A stretch of DNA of 64,000 bases from Corallium rubrum (Eukaryota > Cnidaria > Anthozoa > Scleralcyonacea > Coralliidae). The stretch's first letter is position 1. Each line of letters opens with the position of its first letter. The notes beneath the pieces were generated by a model that had not been told where the DNA came from, did not search any database, and saw nothing but the letters and a program-made list of their open reading frames with translations. The position numbers were made by a program, and so were the translations under genes. The DNA lies in assembly GCA_964035015.1 (NCBI GenBank), contig OZ036017.1, positions 1,054,001-1,118,000 of the forward strand, written 5' to 3'. This document shows positions 52,970 through 64,000 of this stretch, piece after piece.

Positions 52970-53639
52970 AGACCGAAAGAGTTAAATTGTACACGTTTTA
53001 CCAAAATTGGAAAGTTGCATGAATATTGAAAAATAGAGAAAAAAAATGAAAAAAATCTATAATTCCATAGCTGGAAGTGCTGGAAGCAGACTATAACTTG
53101 GCAGTGCCGCTTTATTTTGATAGCCAATATAGACTTTCGCAATTCTGAAACACAAACACAAACACAAACACAAACAAAATCCGCACACGTGCATGTTTCT
53201 GACGACAAACGGAAAGCGGAACGACCGCGTGGGGCGAAGTGTTAATTAGTTGACATAATATGGGAGCATTGATTGTTATAATCCGATTTCAATTACAATG
53301 GAACTGCGTCAATGAACTTCACGGCATTCACGCGGCCAGCATGACCTTGCTGAAAGATTGTCAACACTCGAGAATCATCATGACTACCGCACCCAAAGTC
53401 ACTGTTATTACGAGTCACTGCACTGTGGGTTACCAATTATGACTATATACGTTTGCGCAGTAATGTAAAAGACGTTTGGTAGACGTTCGTCAAGCTCAAT
53501 CACTAAGGAAAGATTTCGCATTTGTACCCTGCAAGCTCGTGTATACGTATAACTTATCATCTCATCTCAACTACACTCAATCGCTTTATAGGAAGCACAT
53601 ATCAGTATGAATTTGCAATCTCAGCTCCACTGACCTAAG

Positions 53640-53900
53640 CCTCTGCATAGTTCAATGGTTAAAGCATCTAAGTTCTAACCGGTAGCAATCCTACGTTGTA
53701 GCAATACAACGTTCTCACAACGTGGTTAGTCATATGACATTATGACTATGAATTTGTATAGCTCAGTGGTTAGAGTGTCTATTAAAAATGCTCAGTCATT
53801 AGATTTAGAAAGATCTAAGTTCTATTAAATCAACGGCCCTGCATGTCCAGCGCTCACCGCTCAGAAATCTTTTCTGAGTACTGAATTGAGCTTGAGCCAG
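53640..53900 (+). mobile_element. Two degenerate SINE copies
   Basis: A-box motifs CATAGTTCAATGGTTAAAGC (53647) and TATAGCTCAGTGGTTAGAG (53758), then TCAGAAATCTTTTCTGAGTA (53860) and a GAGCTTGAG tail. Confidence 0.6.
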
Positions 53901-54779
53901 GGTACGTCAACTTTGGTATTGGAAACAATATAAGTTATACGTATACATTTAGTGGATGTCTTCAGTACGTTTGCGAGCTTGATGTAATCTAATGGACGTT
54001 TGGTACACGTTCGTTCGTAAGGCTCAAATGCTCAGAAAAGTAAAACTGAATATAAAATACTGAGTAATCATGGCCAGTTGTTGCGGGCCGCTTGCTTTCT
54101 TATTTGTTAAAATTTACTTGATCGCCCTCCCTCTTGACTCTTATTTTAAGATACTTGTAGCAACGTAGTAGGAGGGCGCCGGGCAGGTGTGCAAAGAAAG
54201 CGTGTCTCATAATAGCGATTTAACACGACTGCCAGGTTGACCCGGTATCTGACCAGTGACTCCCATGCATAGCTGTTTCATTCATTTCTCTCTCTTGTCC
54301 ATCCTCTCTTTTCAAATCACATGGTGATTAGACATGCAGTAACCGTCATTTTTCCAGAACGTTGTTTGGCGTTGTATAGCAGGAAGCGTAAAACAATAAC
54401 GAGCCCAACAACGACAATGCACATGAAAGGGTTGACTGATCTACAGACTTCAGACTTGGCACTGATTATGCGTTAGCCATGCCGCAAAAAGATAGACTGA
54501 TAGCTTATATCTGGCCTTGTGTATAGTGACGTATCATATATATACCGGTGTGTTTACTGCTGGCGTGTTCAAACTCGTGTTTTTAAGCGGTAGTGTTTGC
54601 ATATAAGATCATTCACTACGAGATGTAGATGGTTGTTGAAACAATACAAAAACGCTCGGAAACGTTACCGTGTGCACAGTCACAGTCGACATGCAGAATA
54701 TGCCGTTTTAAATATGAATCCGAGTAAACCGTAAAGGTCTGTAAATGTCGTCCTCATTGAGTCATATCTCTGTTGATTT

Positions 54780-55145
54780 AACAAATAAAACATAAAGCTC
54801 CGTGCGTATGTACTCTTATAAAGGCACGTTTGAAGTCATTTGAACACGAAAGAAGTTGAGTAGAGGCACGAGGCAATAGCCGAGTGCCTTTACACTTCTT
54901 TCGTGTTCAAATGACGTCATAAAATGTACTTTTATAAGAGTACATATGCACAGGAGCGGTATGTTTTATTTGTTTTAAAAAATAAGAAGAGGAAAAATCA
55001 AACTAAAAGTGAGGTAGTTTAGGAATTTGGCGGGCTTTTCCGGCCAGCTGACGCCATTTTACGTCATTCATGATCTCTGTTCTGTTATAAATGCACGGAG
55101 CTCAGCCAATCAGAGCGTGTGTAGAGGACACCTTATTTTATAACA
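54780..55145. repeat. Foldback element (copy 2 of 21540-22026)
   Basis: The palindrome 54780-54973 has the same CGTTTGAAGTCATTTGAACA and CGAAAGAAGT arms. The adjoining flank to 55145 matches 21540-21840 inverted, including AGAGGACACCTTATTTTATA. Confidence 0.8.
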
Positions 55146-55267
55146 GTAAATATATCGCGTGCATGAAGTGCCGAGCGGAAACAATTCAATTGCAACACAC
55201 TAGACGGATGTTTTGTTCAACTGACGTATGCCAATAAAAATATTTAAGACTTAAAATTACGCGAGGC

Positions 55268-55906
55268 TAAAGCTGGATTTCCACTAGGCGTAAAATATCG
55301 CGCGCTTGACTTTTTTCTTTTGTCTTGTGAGTTTCCACGTGGAACGAAGTAGAAAACTATTCAATTTGTACAATAGAAAAGTCGAACGCGCGACATTTTA
55401 CGCCTGGTGGAAATCCAGCTTTATTATTAGACTTAAACTGGATTTCACTGGGCGTAAAATATCGCGCGCTCAACTTTTTTCTTTTGTCTTGTGAGTTTCC
55501 ATGTGGAACGAAGTAGAAAACTATTCAATTTGTACAATAGAAAAGTCGAACGCGCGACATTTTACGCCTGGTGGAAATCCAGCTTTAAAGCTAGTTTCCA
55601 CTCAGGAAAATCTTCCGCAGGACAGGAACAGACAGTTTCCGTTGTGTTAACGTCATTAGTTCCGACCGAGAGCTCACAAGACAAAGAAAACTTTCCTGTC
55701 CGTTCCTGTCCTGCGGAAAATTTTCCCAAGTGGAAACTATAGCCTTTAGACTTACGCTGGATTTCCACTATGCGTAAAATATCGCGCGCTCGACTTTTTT
55801 CTTTTGTCTTGTGAGTTTCCACGTGGAACGAAGTAGAAAACTATTCAATTTGTACAATAGAAAAGTCGAGCGCGCGACATTTTGCGCCTAGTGGAAACCA
55901 CCTTTA
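55268..55906. mobile_element. Array of four palindromic MITEs
   Basis: Three near-identical ~155-bp units (55268-55423, 55435-55586, 55755-55906) have GCTGGATTTCCACTAGGCGT ends and GTCGAACGCGCGACATTTTA. A different palindrome (55587-55747, TCTTCCGCAGGACAGGAAC arms) sits between the second and third. Confidence 0.85.
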
Positions 55907-56387
55907 GACTGGCCATTGTGCCAAAGAACAATTGGCTGAGTATTGTAGAATTTAACAATGCTGCCCATTGTTTCAAGGCAATCGGGGATTTCTTTTGTTG
56001 GCTTTATAACAACTATTAAAATACTCATTAATAATTCATGAAGAAAATTCAAAAGAAATTAATGTTTAAACAAGTGTTGTAAATCGGATACAGCATTGAT
56101 TAATAAAACATCAATGCTGTATCACATATACCGCTACTAATTAGGACCCATTGGCTCAAATTGAGCTTTTTCCTTGTTTAAATAATTTGTTTTTGCCTCT
56201 TCTACGACTGCTAAACAAAGTATTCATGATATAAACTCATCGTAGTTTAAGTAAGATACGCAGCTTAAGTAAGTACGGTCGAACTGTATGGGATTTACAA
56301 TGGCTCGCCTTTAACCGTAAATCCCATAGCCGCGAATATTGTATCTATTACATATACATCATTATAGTCATTTTTACTAATCCTATA

Positions 56388-56451
56388 CCTCCGTTGACGT
56401 AAAACCAGGTCTGATTAGAACTAATCATACCCGGTTTGACGTCAACGGAGG
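56388..56451. repeat. 64-bp palindrome
   Basis: CCTCCGTTGACGTAAAACC with inverse, loop GATTAGAACTAATC. Confidence 0.85.
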
Positions 56452-56512
56452 TGACAACAAAAGAAATTCCGCAAACAAAAAAATCAGTCCCGCAAACATG
56501 ATATTACAAAGG

Positions 56513-57445
56513 AATAGCATAAAAAGAGGTGCATTAGCTATTAAACGTCCCGCTCGATTTGGGCCATTTAGTAAAATCCCTCGGGCCGTAGTGACCCTCG
56601 TCAAGCAGGACGTTTAATAGCTAATTATATAACCTTCTGTAATCAGGCCCAAATGCTGCAATTTCATTGGTTTAGAGGAGTGCGATTTGAGCATTAATCG
56701 CACTCTTGCTAGCTGTAATCGCACACCTGCTTCAGCCAATGGAAATCAAGCTAGCTATCAAAATTGTCCAATCACAGTTCGGCACCTAAGCTGTAGGATT
56801 TTCCGTGATTTTTCAAAAAATTAAAAAATGGAGGATTTTAAATATTAAAATATAGAATTTAAATTTGTATTTTTTTGTATACGTTTTGAAAACAGTGTCG
56901 TGTCCCCAACAAATTAAAAACAAATTATTACCCAGATTGGCACTCGGGTATTTCTTAAATATTTTAGTCAGTAAAGTAGCAACACTCGGTGAAATACAGT
57001 ATTAGCTTAAACTGCAAGGGGGTGTTTATAAATACGTGCGTATAAACACGCTATAAAGTAAAGACAAACAGCACTAAATTACTCACATTTTTTGTTCTTG
57101 TCATTCTCTATCAATAACTCCGGATCCCAGTTTTACCTCACATATAATCGTATGAACTCCTCATAAATTCACTTTATTTAAACCCACAAGTTGGGCCACT
57201 ATGTAGTATTCGCTGTCGGAAACAAAGAAGACGAGGACATGACCTGATTACAGAAGGATATATAATTAATGGGTAATAGAACGAATTGAGTCGTGCTATT
57301 GAATGCCAAATCATACTTGTGATTAACAAATCAACCTCCCGCTTCGCCGTCGGTCGATTTTGTAATCACTCATATGATTTTGGCATTAATAGCACTCCTC
57401 GTCGTTCTATTACCCCCATCAATACATCCTTTTTATGCTATTACT
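56513..57445. mobile_element. Large nested foldback
   Basis: Outer ends AATAGCATAAAAAGAG / CTTTTTATGCTATT. Inner arms AATTATATAACCTTCTGTAA / inverse at 57240-57268. Sub-palindromes at 56540-56630 and 57275-57410. Confidence 0.65.
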
Positions 57446-57837
57446 TATATAATAAGCCATAATATAAACAATACTAGCACAACTGTGTAATTAAGTAAAC
57501 GTTAATTAGAAAGTTAGCGGCGCTTGGGCGCGAGCGAGTGGAGAGGGGGGAAGGGGAGGGAAGAGAACAGTTTTACAAAAGATTTATTGAGCTCTAAACC
57601 GAGATCGCCTGCTGGATTTTCCTCGTGAAGCGAGTGAAATCGTCTGGTGTTGGCCAGTAAAATACATAAGACTTGACTTGAGAGTCGGATGCTGCACAGA
57701 AAGCGTGCGAGTAATATAATTACTTGGGCTATTTGTGATAATTAAGGCCCGAGACTATTCTGCGTAGCAAATAGACGTTATCGCATGTACGTCGATCGAG
57801 AAGGAAAGCTCTGTTTTAAACGGTAATCAGGCCAACA

Positions 57838-58170
57838 TTGGAATATGGTGCCCAGTGGAATGGTGGCCTGACAAAAAGGAACAAAGCAATGATATAGAAC
57901 GTATCCAGAAACGAGCACTAAGAATAATTTACTCAGAATATGACTATGAATGGTTATTAAACCAGGCAAAACTTAAAACTCTGAAGGATCGTCGAGACCG
58001 AATTTGTATAGATCTTATTAAAAGAATTGCCAAAAAAGGTTGGTCAAGTTAGGGAAAGGAACACGAGGTCAAATAGCCAAAAGTATTATAATTTTACTGG
58101 GAAAACTGAACGTTTTATGAGGAGCCCAATCGCCTACGCCATTGATAAGTTTAATTCAACACTATGTTCC
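57838..58170 (+). pseudogene. Non-LTR retrotransposon ORF2 C-terminal remnant
   Basis: The frame at 57876-58050 reads NDIERIQKRALRIIYSEYDY, then LKTLKDRRDRICIDLIKRI, the segment that follows the polymerase domain in CR1/L2-like LINEs. After a frame disruption, 58095-58163 reads TERFMRSPIAYAIDKFN to a stop, the usual C-terminal end. Both ends are decayed and no tail is recognised. Confidence 0.75.
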
Positions 58171-58395
58171 TGAAGCAACTAAAAGAAGTACATGGTTTAA
58201 ATTTTTCTATTTGTAACTTGAATTAAATTTTTATGTAAAGTAATTAAATTTTGAACTATAGTATTATTATAAATTAGTAGAATTGTAAGCATATTTTAAT
58301 ATTTCTATAACTATATGTAATACGCATTCCAAATTAGCTTTTATGTAGCGTATTCTATGTGTAAATATTTTGAATAATGTGAATAATTATAAGTA

Positions 58396-58542
58396 ATAAC
58401 ATGACTTGAGGAAATTAGCGATTAAATTGCCCGCCGCCGAGGGAAGATTTGTGAAAGTCCGAGGGCGAAGCCCAAGGACTTTTACAAATCTTCCCGAGGC
58501 GAAGGGCAATTTAATCGCTAATTTCCCGACAAGTCATGTTAT
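58396..58542. repeat. Near-perfect palindromic MITE
   Basis: ATAACATGACTTG with inverse right end; arms GAAATTAGCGATTAAATTGC; loop with GGGCGAAGCCC. Confidence 0.85.
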
Positions 58543-58762
58543 CAGTTTGTAATATTATGATCGCCGAGGAAAACTCAGACAAGTATGCTGAGAGAAGTTT
58601 TGGTGTTTGTTTTTGTATGGTTCAGTGAAGTTGTTTACGAGTTTTACTATTGATTGAAGTAATTATACCTTTGGGACATGCTTTGTGTTTGTAGAATAGA
58701 TGTCTGTTAATAAAAATGTTGTGAGTGTTCTTGGACCGCCTGTTTGCATAATAGATATGCAA

Positions 58763-58880
58763 GCGGGAAATTTAGTAAAAGACAAAGGATTTCTTTGTCT
58801 ACTAATTTTCCCCTGCATGCTTGATGAGGGAAAATTAGTAGACAAAGAAATCTTTTGTTTTCTACTAAATTTCCTGGGGA
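58763..58880. repeat. Repeat of GGGAAATTTAGTA / TAGTAGACAAAGAAATC arms
   Basis: Inverted arms of about 45 nt around GCATGCTTGATG, with a third partial arm. Confidence 0.65.
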
Positions 58881-59723
58881 AATTTAGGAGACAAAGGCGT
58901 ATGCATGGGTAATGAGGAAAATACGGGATTTACATTCCTTTGAGAACAATGAAAACCGAGGTGATCATGATATTATAAGAATAAACAATGAACAGTTGAG
59001 GCATTAAGCAGGGTCGAATTCCTAAATTTGTCATTAGTGCGACGTCTAAATTGAGACCTACACTACGTATACAGTGAACTCTTTCTACAAGGCGGACACT
59101 CTGGGGACCAAATTTGGTGTGATTAACCTCGTACCCTGGGGTCGGGCGGAGGGAGATACGATGTATTTGTGCTAAATATAATATTCTTATTTGAGCCCTA
59201 TTTAAAAAGTCGGGGGGGGGGGGGATGTAAAGGGGTTAGCCTTTACTTTTTTACCGATTTTGGCCATTTTTCGAACTTTTGAAATACGCTCAAAAATGTC
59301 AAATAAAGCCTTTTTAGACCTACTGTGGCAACGAAAAGGCTGTATTTCTGCTAAATATTCATATTTCAGCATTATTCAAAATGTCGGGGGGGAAAATGTA
59401 ATGAGTCTTTTCCAACCTCGTTCCCAAGGTCTTACTTTCGCTCCCCCCTCCCCCCCTCCCCCTTCCCCAGATTTAGCCAAACCACCTAAAATCTGAATGG
59501 CTGAGTTAAAGACGATTATAATGATGTATTGTGGTCTTATGTTGTGGTACATTTCTATTTTATTTTGTAAATTTCCAAAATAAGTGAATACCACGCGCCC
59601 CGGAGGTAGACTGCAAGCCGTCCCTCTATTTTCTTCGTTTGTACTCCGAAGATTGGGACGAGGTACGTTGTGCTTAGAGAGGGTTCTCTGTAATACGTCT
59701 TACAGAGACGAATAGTTCTTCTC

Positions 59724-59928
59724 AAGGCCTGGCCAAACGCTTTCAGCATTTCATTCAACATCGTTCAACATTGTTGAATTCAACCAGATTCAACATGTTG
59801 AAAGCGTTTGGCTACCCCTGTTGAATGATGTTGAACGAAATTTGAACATGTTCAAATTTTCGTTCAACACGCGTTCAACAATGTTGAACGATGTTGAATG
59901 AAATGTTGAAAGCGTTTGGCCAGGCCTT
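59724..59928. mobile_element. Palindromic MITE, AAGGCCTGGCCAAACGC ends
   Basis: Internal GTTCAACATTGTTGAA repeats; 205 bp. Confidence 0.8.
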
Positions 59929-60195
59929 TGGGCGAATTTGATTTAAAGCTTGTTTTAGACGTCGCATTACTCGGGCTACCACAGGTAGACGAGTCTAGGT
60001 TTCGGCTCGTTTTTTTTGGGGGTTTTTTCCTTCTGTGTCACGCTCTTAGCCTACTCCGCAGGCCTCTCTAATCAGAAAGCGCAGGCTCAAGTCAAGTGCG
60101 CATTTAACTTACTTATTCCGCCGTCTCGATCAGGACAAACATAATAAGATTTCGCGAAACTGATGCGTGCATGCCAAATGCTTTCTTTCTTTGCT

Positions 60196-60590
60196 TTCCT
60201 GATGTCTGATCAAGTCTTTCTCCTCTCGGATGTGTTTTGTGTTTTCACAGACCTAGTTATTGGTCAGTAATGTCGCTGGCAATTATCTTGATATTATATA
60301 TATACGCTTACGATCTCACACGCCGTATACATGAAGCTGTGTTGATATTTAATACCCGAAGAGACTTGACATATGAACGCTGTACATGTGTGGAAATAAT
60401 GCTTTCTTTCTTAGCTTTCCTACTGTCTGACGATCAGAGTCTGATCAAGTCTTTCTCGTCTCGGATGTGTTTTGGGTGTTCACAGACATAGTTTGATATT
60501 GGTCAGTAATGTCGCTAGCTGTGTTGATATTTAATACCCAAAGAGACTCGGCATATGAACGCTGTGTACATGTGTGGAAATACGTTACAG
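60196..60590. repeat. Imperfect direct duplication of about 200 bp
   Basis: TCTGATCAAGTCTTTCTC, GGTCAGTAATGTCGCT and GTGTTGATATTTAATACCC each occur twice in the same order, with indels. Confidence 0.75.
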
Positions 60591-60637
60591 GCAATCGTGT
60601 TTTGTGTATTGCAAATTGCGTTTTCTATCGGAGATTG

Positions 60638-61598
60638 GAGTGTAACTATAAGTCGAGGGTCGAGAGTCGAGAGTCGAGGTCGAGAGTCGAGAGTCGACGG
60701 TCGAGAGTCGAGAGTCGACGGTCGAGAGTCGAGAGTCGAAGTCGAGAGTCGAGGGTTGAAGTCGAGAGTCGATAAATTGACCAGAAAATACCAAAAAATC
60801 ACTATAATACTATAATCGATTATATATCCCAACATTGTGTCTTATTTCTACGCGCCGCGGGATATATTTATAACCTTTGAGCCTTTGATCTAAAAACCGG
60901 GGGAAAGCGGCCACTTTCACGAACAGCTTACATAGAAATAATGATCTATTCACTAAAAACCGGGGGAAAGCGGCCACTTTCACGACGAAAGTATATCCTT
61001 TAAGCCTTTAAACGAAACGCAATCGGCAAGTCTCTAGAAGGTAACTTGACTCACTTGAAACAAGTAACTTTTGTGAAGTTTCTTTTACAACAACAGCAGG
61101 AAACGAATATCTGTCATCGCATTGTAGAAGTATCTGTTACTTTATTCGGGTATAGAATATCATACGCCGTTAAGCCTTCATTTCAGCTTCTCGAATTATC
61201 CTTTCAAACAAAACGGCGCCTGGCGTTACGCAGTATATAAATATATATTTGCTAAAAAGCGACGCATACATAACTATTTCTATGTAAGCTGTTCGTGAAA
61301 GTATGTAAGCTGTTCGTGAAAGTGGCCGCTTTCCCCCGGTTTTTAGATCAAAGGCTCAAAGGTTATAAATATATCCCGCGGCGCGTAGAAATAAGACACA
61401 ATGTTGGGATATATAATCGATTATAGTATTATAGTGATTTTTTGGTATTTTCTGGTCAATTTATCGACTCTCGACTTCAACCCTCGACTCTCGACTTCGA
61501 CTCTCGACTCTCGACCGTCGACTCTCGACTCTCGACCGTCGACTCTCGACTCTCGACCTCGACTCTCGACTCTCGACCCTCGACTTATAGTTACACTC
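60638..61598. mobile_element. Mutator-like non-autonomous element, 297-bp identical TIRs, 9-bp TSD
   Basis: The TIRs 60638-60934 and 61302-61598 are inverted copies with no difference found by eye, starting GAGTGTAACTATAAG. CGGAGATTG flanks both sides (60629-60637, 61599-61607). Each TIR contains a (GAGAGTC)n-type minisatellite (60655-60775) and a GGGGGAAAGCGGCCACTTTC motif, which is repeated at 60960. The 367-bp centre has a 64-codon frame of unknown origin. Long TIRs plus a 9-bp duplication are the Mutator pattern. Confidence 0.85.
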
Positions 61599-62820
61599 CG
61601 GAGATTGGATTGTGTTTTTGACTTTTGTCTGCGACCTGAATGTGTTTAGACGGCGGCTTTAGATCTTAGCACTGGATGTGACAACCTGCGCGTGATTTTG
61701 CAGTAGCCCGAGTGAACGCCTGACCAGGCGTCTTGTTTAACAATATTCGACCCTGTCAACTGTGTTCGTCGTTTAAAACAGAGCTTAATTAGAACCGTCT
61801 GCAGGAACCTCCACAGTTCTATTCTGATCAGGTCAGTGACCTGCGCAACCGTCTTTCAACAAGCCGCATTCATTACAATCTAGACCCGGCTGGGGTTCCA
61901 TTGATGTGCGTAATTCTGAAGTAATACTTCCTATATTGAAGTAATAAACCGTGGGCGGAACTAACTTAATTATGACGAATATAGAGAAGAAGAAAAAATG
62001 AAATCATCTCGGCGTAAAAAGACACAAAGCATACCGCGCACATGTTCGGTGTTTCAGAGATGACACAAACATGTTATTTGAAATTTTTGCGACTTTTTCC
62101 ACTTGCTTTTTGACTTTCGCTCCCTCTAGTATTTTCGCGTCTTTTTTACTTTGTACGTTAGCATGTATGTTCGTAGGAAGCAGGGGGGGGGGGGGGGCGC
62201 TCCCCTAAAGGCCGAACGAGGGAAGCTGAGTGCCTGAGTCCCCCTAGAAATTTGACAGTAACGCACTAGAGCGAAGACGGGAAAGAAAAGTATTTGATAC
62301 CAAGCACATAGACGATCAGCGACTGTATTGGATAAGTCCCCTAAGTTTAGTAATGCTCCAGAATTATGTAAAAACATGATTTAATCCTACCCCAAATAAT
62401 TTAGGTATTTGATTTGAGTTTTTTATTATGGTGTTTCATGACACTTTTTTTAACCATAACCAGATTTCTGCAAATTCTTCCCCCAAAATGCAGGAAATGG
62501 CATTTCCGAGACTCTACATTTCAAAATTTTCCGAGCCTCAGCCTTCGGCTGATAATACAAACCTCGGCCTTGATATAATTCTTGATATCATGCTCAACCG
62601 CGTCCAATAATTGTTAAATGTTACTTATGGAGCTTCGGGTACCCATTGCCAAAGAAGTAACAATTTACTAAAAGCTTTGCCTCGAGACGTCACCAGTATT
62701 TTGTTACCTAATTAAAATCTTCACAACTTTCGAGTGGTTGCTTATTAGTCTCGTTTTCCCACTCAGGGAGTTCATCACCTTCAAGCATTTTGGTTTACAA
62801 TTTTGATTTGCTTAATCCGA

Positions 62821-63424
62821 TTGAATTAATAAAAACAGAAATGCGTCAATGGAAGTCACTCCCTATACCACTCACAACTCTAAATCATAACAAGGGCGTT
62901 ACTTCTTCCATTTACGCCCAATTTAGTCACGTTCGTCTCTAGACGGATTTTCCTATTTAAAAGCTCGCGCGTTCTAGATTGCTTGTTATCCCAAAGTGCG
63001 TGCATTTTAATCTTTATTCAAAAGTTCGTGCACTCAAATCATATTCCTCAAACATTCCCACACACTTTATCCTTCTTACTCAAAAGTTCACGCCCTCTAC
63101 TGGCCTGTCCCAAACTGCTAATTGAATTAATAAAAACAGAAATGCGTCAATGGAAGTCACTCCCTATACCACTCACAACTCTAAATCATAACAAGGGCGT
63201 TACTTCTTCCATTTACGCCCAATTTAGTCACGTTCGTCTTTAGACGGATTTTCCTATTTAAAAGCTCGCGCGTTCTAGATTGCTTGTTATCCCAAAGTGC
63301 GTGCATTTTAATCTTTATTCAAAAGTTCGTGCACTCAAATCATATTCCTCAAACATTCCCACACACTTTATCCTTCCTTCTTACTCAAAAGTTCACGCCC
63401 TCTACTGGCTTGTCCCAAACTGCG
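62821..63424. repeat. 301-bp tandem duplication
   Basis: TTGAATTAATAAAAACAGAA begins both units (62821, 63122). They differ by a few bases and one CTTC-type unit. A frame shared by both reads KTEMRQWKSLPIPLTTLN and is not recognised. Confidence 0.9.
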
Positions 63425-63454
63425 CGCATTCTATAATACGGCATGTGCTAAAAC

Positions 63455-63506
63455 ATGGACGATGGACCATGGACGATGGACGATGGACGATGGACGATGG
63501 ACGATG
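63455..63506. repeat. (ATGGACG)n minisatellite
   Basis: Seven-bp units GATGGAC, about seven copies. Confidence 0.9.
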
Positions 63507-63507
63507 A

Positions 63508-63509
63508 CA

Positions 63510-63544
<35 letters not shown>

Positions 63545-63735
63545 TATAATTATAATAATTATAATTATAATAATTATAATAATTATAATAATTATAATAA
63601 TTATAATAATAATTATAATAATTATAATAATTATAATACTAATAATAATAATTATAATAATTATAATAATTATAATAATTATAATAATTATAATACTTAT
63701 AATAATTATAATAATAATAATAATAAAAATAATAA
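63508..63735. repeat. (AATAATTAT)n / (AAT)n microsatellite
   Basis: About 230 bp of AAT and TAATTATAA units; open frames across it are artefacts. Confidence 0.95.
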
Positions 63736-64000
63736 CCAGATTTGTCTAGTTCCGGGGGGTGTTCCCTTTTGACACCAAAATGTGCCTTTTTTATCTGATA
63801 AAACGTGGGATTTACGCGCTTTTTGCTTTTCCTTTTGAAATGCTGCGCACCCTTACTTACCTTATTATATAAATATAAATCTTTTCTTATTAATTTTTTA
63901 TGAGTCCGGCCAAACTCAATAAAAATAAGGTCCTCTAATATTTAAGCTAAGTTGCTTCGAGTTAGACTCACAAAAAGTTAAATGTTTGCTGCAAGCGGCT

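Noticed and set aside
63455-63772. Open frames rich in Asn/Tyr or Ile
   Set aside because: Translations of the AAT/TAATTA microsatellite.

Overview
The window looks like nuclear DNA of an animal, most likely an anthozoan cnidarian such as a stony coral or sea anemone. That is an inference from two clearly metazoan genes, one with many introns, and from a very dense load of short palindromic DNA transposons, tRNA-derived SINEs and decayed non-LTR retrotransposons. I see no operons, bacterial-type promoters, rRNA genes or CRISPR arrays.

Layout. From about 31 kb down to the left edge runs a minus-strand gene for NDOR1, the diflavin reductase of cytosolic iron-sulfur protein assembly. Eleven coding exons could be placed by hand with GT-AG borders and matching phases: 30487-30639, 27988-28066, 25855-25952, 24921-25019, 20288-20389, 17659-17765, 13953-14091, 12781-12902, 7346-7518, 4245-4292 and 2501-2608. 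They encode about 409 residues: the FMN (flavodoxin) domain, the linker and much of the FAD-binding domain. The NADPH-binding end must lie beyond position 1. Exon 2 carries one extra base that breaks the frame. The introns are packed with transposons, a 20-bp minisatellite and an ~835-bp homopurine tract that reads as a giant polypyrimidine tract in the pre-mRNA next to the exon 8 acceptor.

From 31 to 44 kb no gene was recognised. This stretch holds TA microsatellites, Tc1/mariner- and pogo-like MITEs, a 9-bp-TSD MITE, a large palindromic MITE (37564-38250) and a 477-bp tandem duplication. At 44252-46342 (minus) lies one uninterrupted 696-codon gene for a RYK-type Wnt receptor: signal peptide, WIF domain, one membrane segment and a kinase-like domain with an intact HRD motif but DFA in place of DFG.

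From 46.6 to 64 kb there is again no convincing host gene. The stretch holds foldback elements, an array of near-identical MITEs (55268-55906), a LINE remnant (57838-58170), a Mutator-like element with 297-bp terminal repeats that look identical and a 9-bp target duplication (60638-61598), a 301-bp tandem duplication and terminal microsatellites.

The two host genes do not form a pathway together: one serves Fe-S cluster assembly in the cytosol, the other Wnt signalling at the cell surface. The most notable points are the NDOR1 frame break, the giant pyrimidine tract at a 3' splice site, the inverted intronic repeats flanking NDOR1 exons 5-8, the intronless DFA-type RYK gene, and several transposons whose ends and target duplications can be read to the base.
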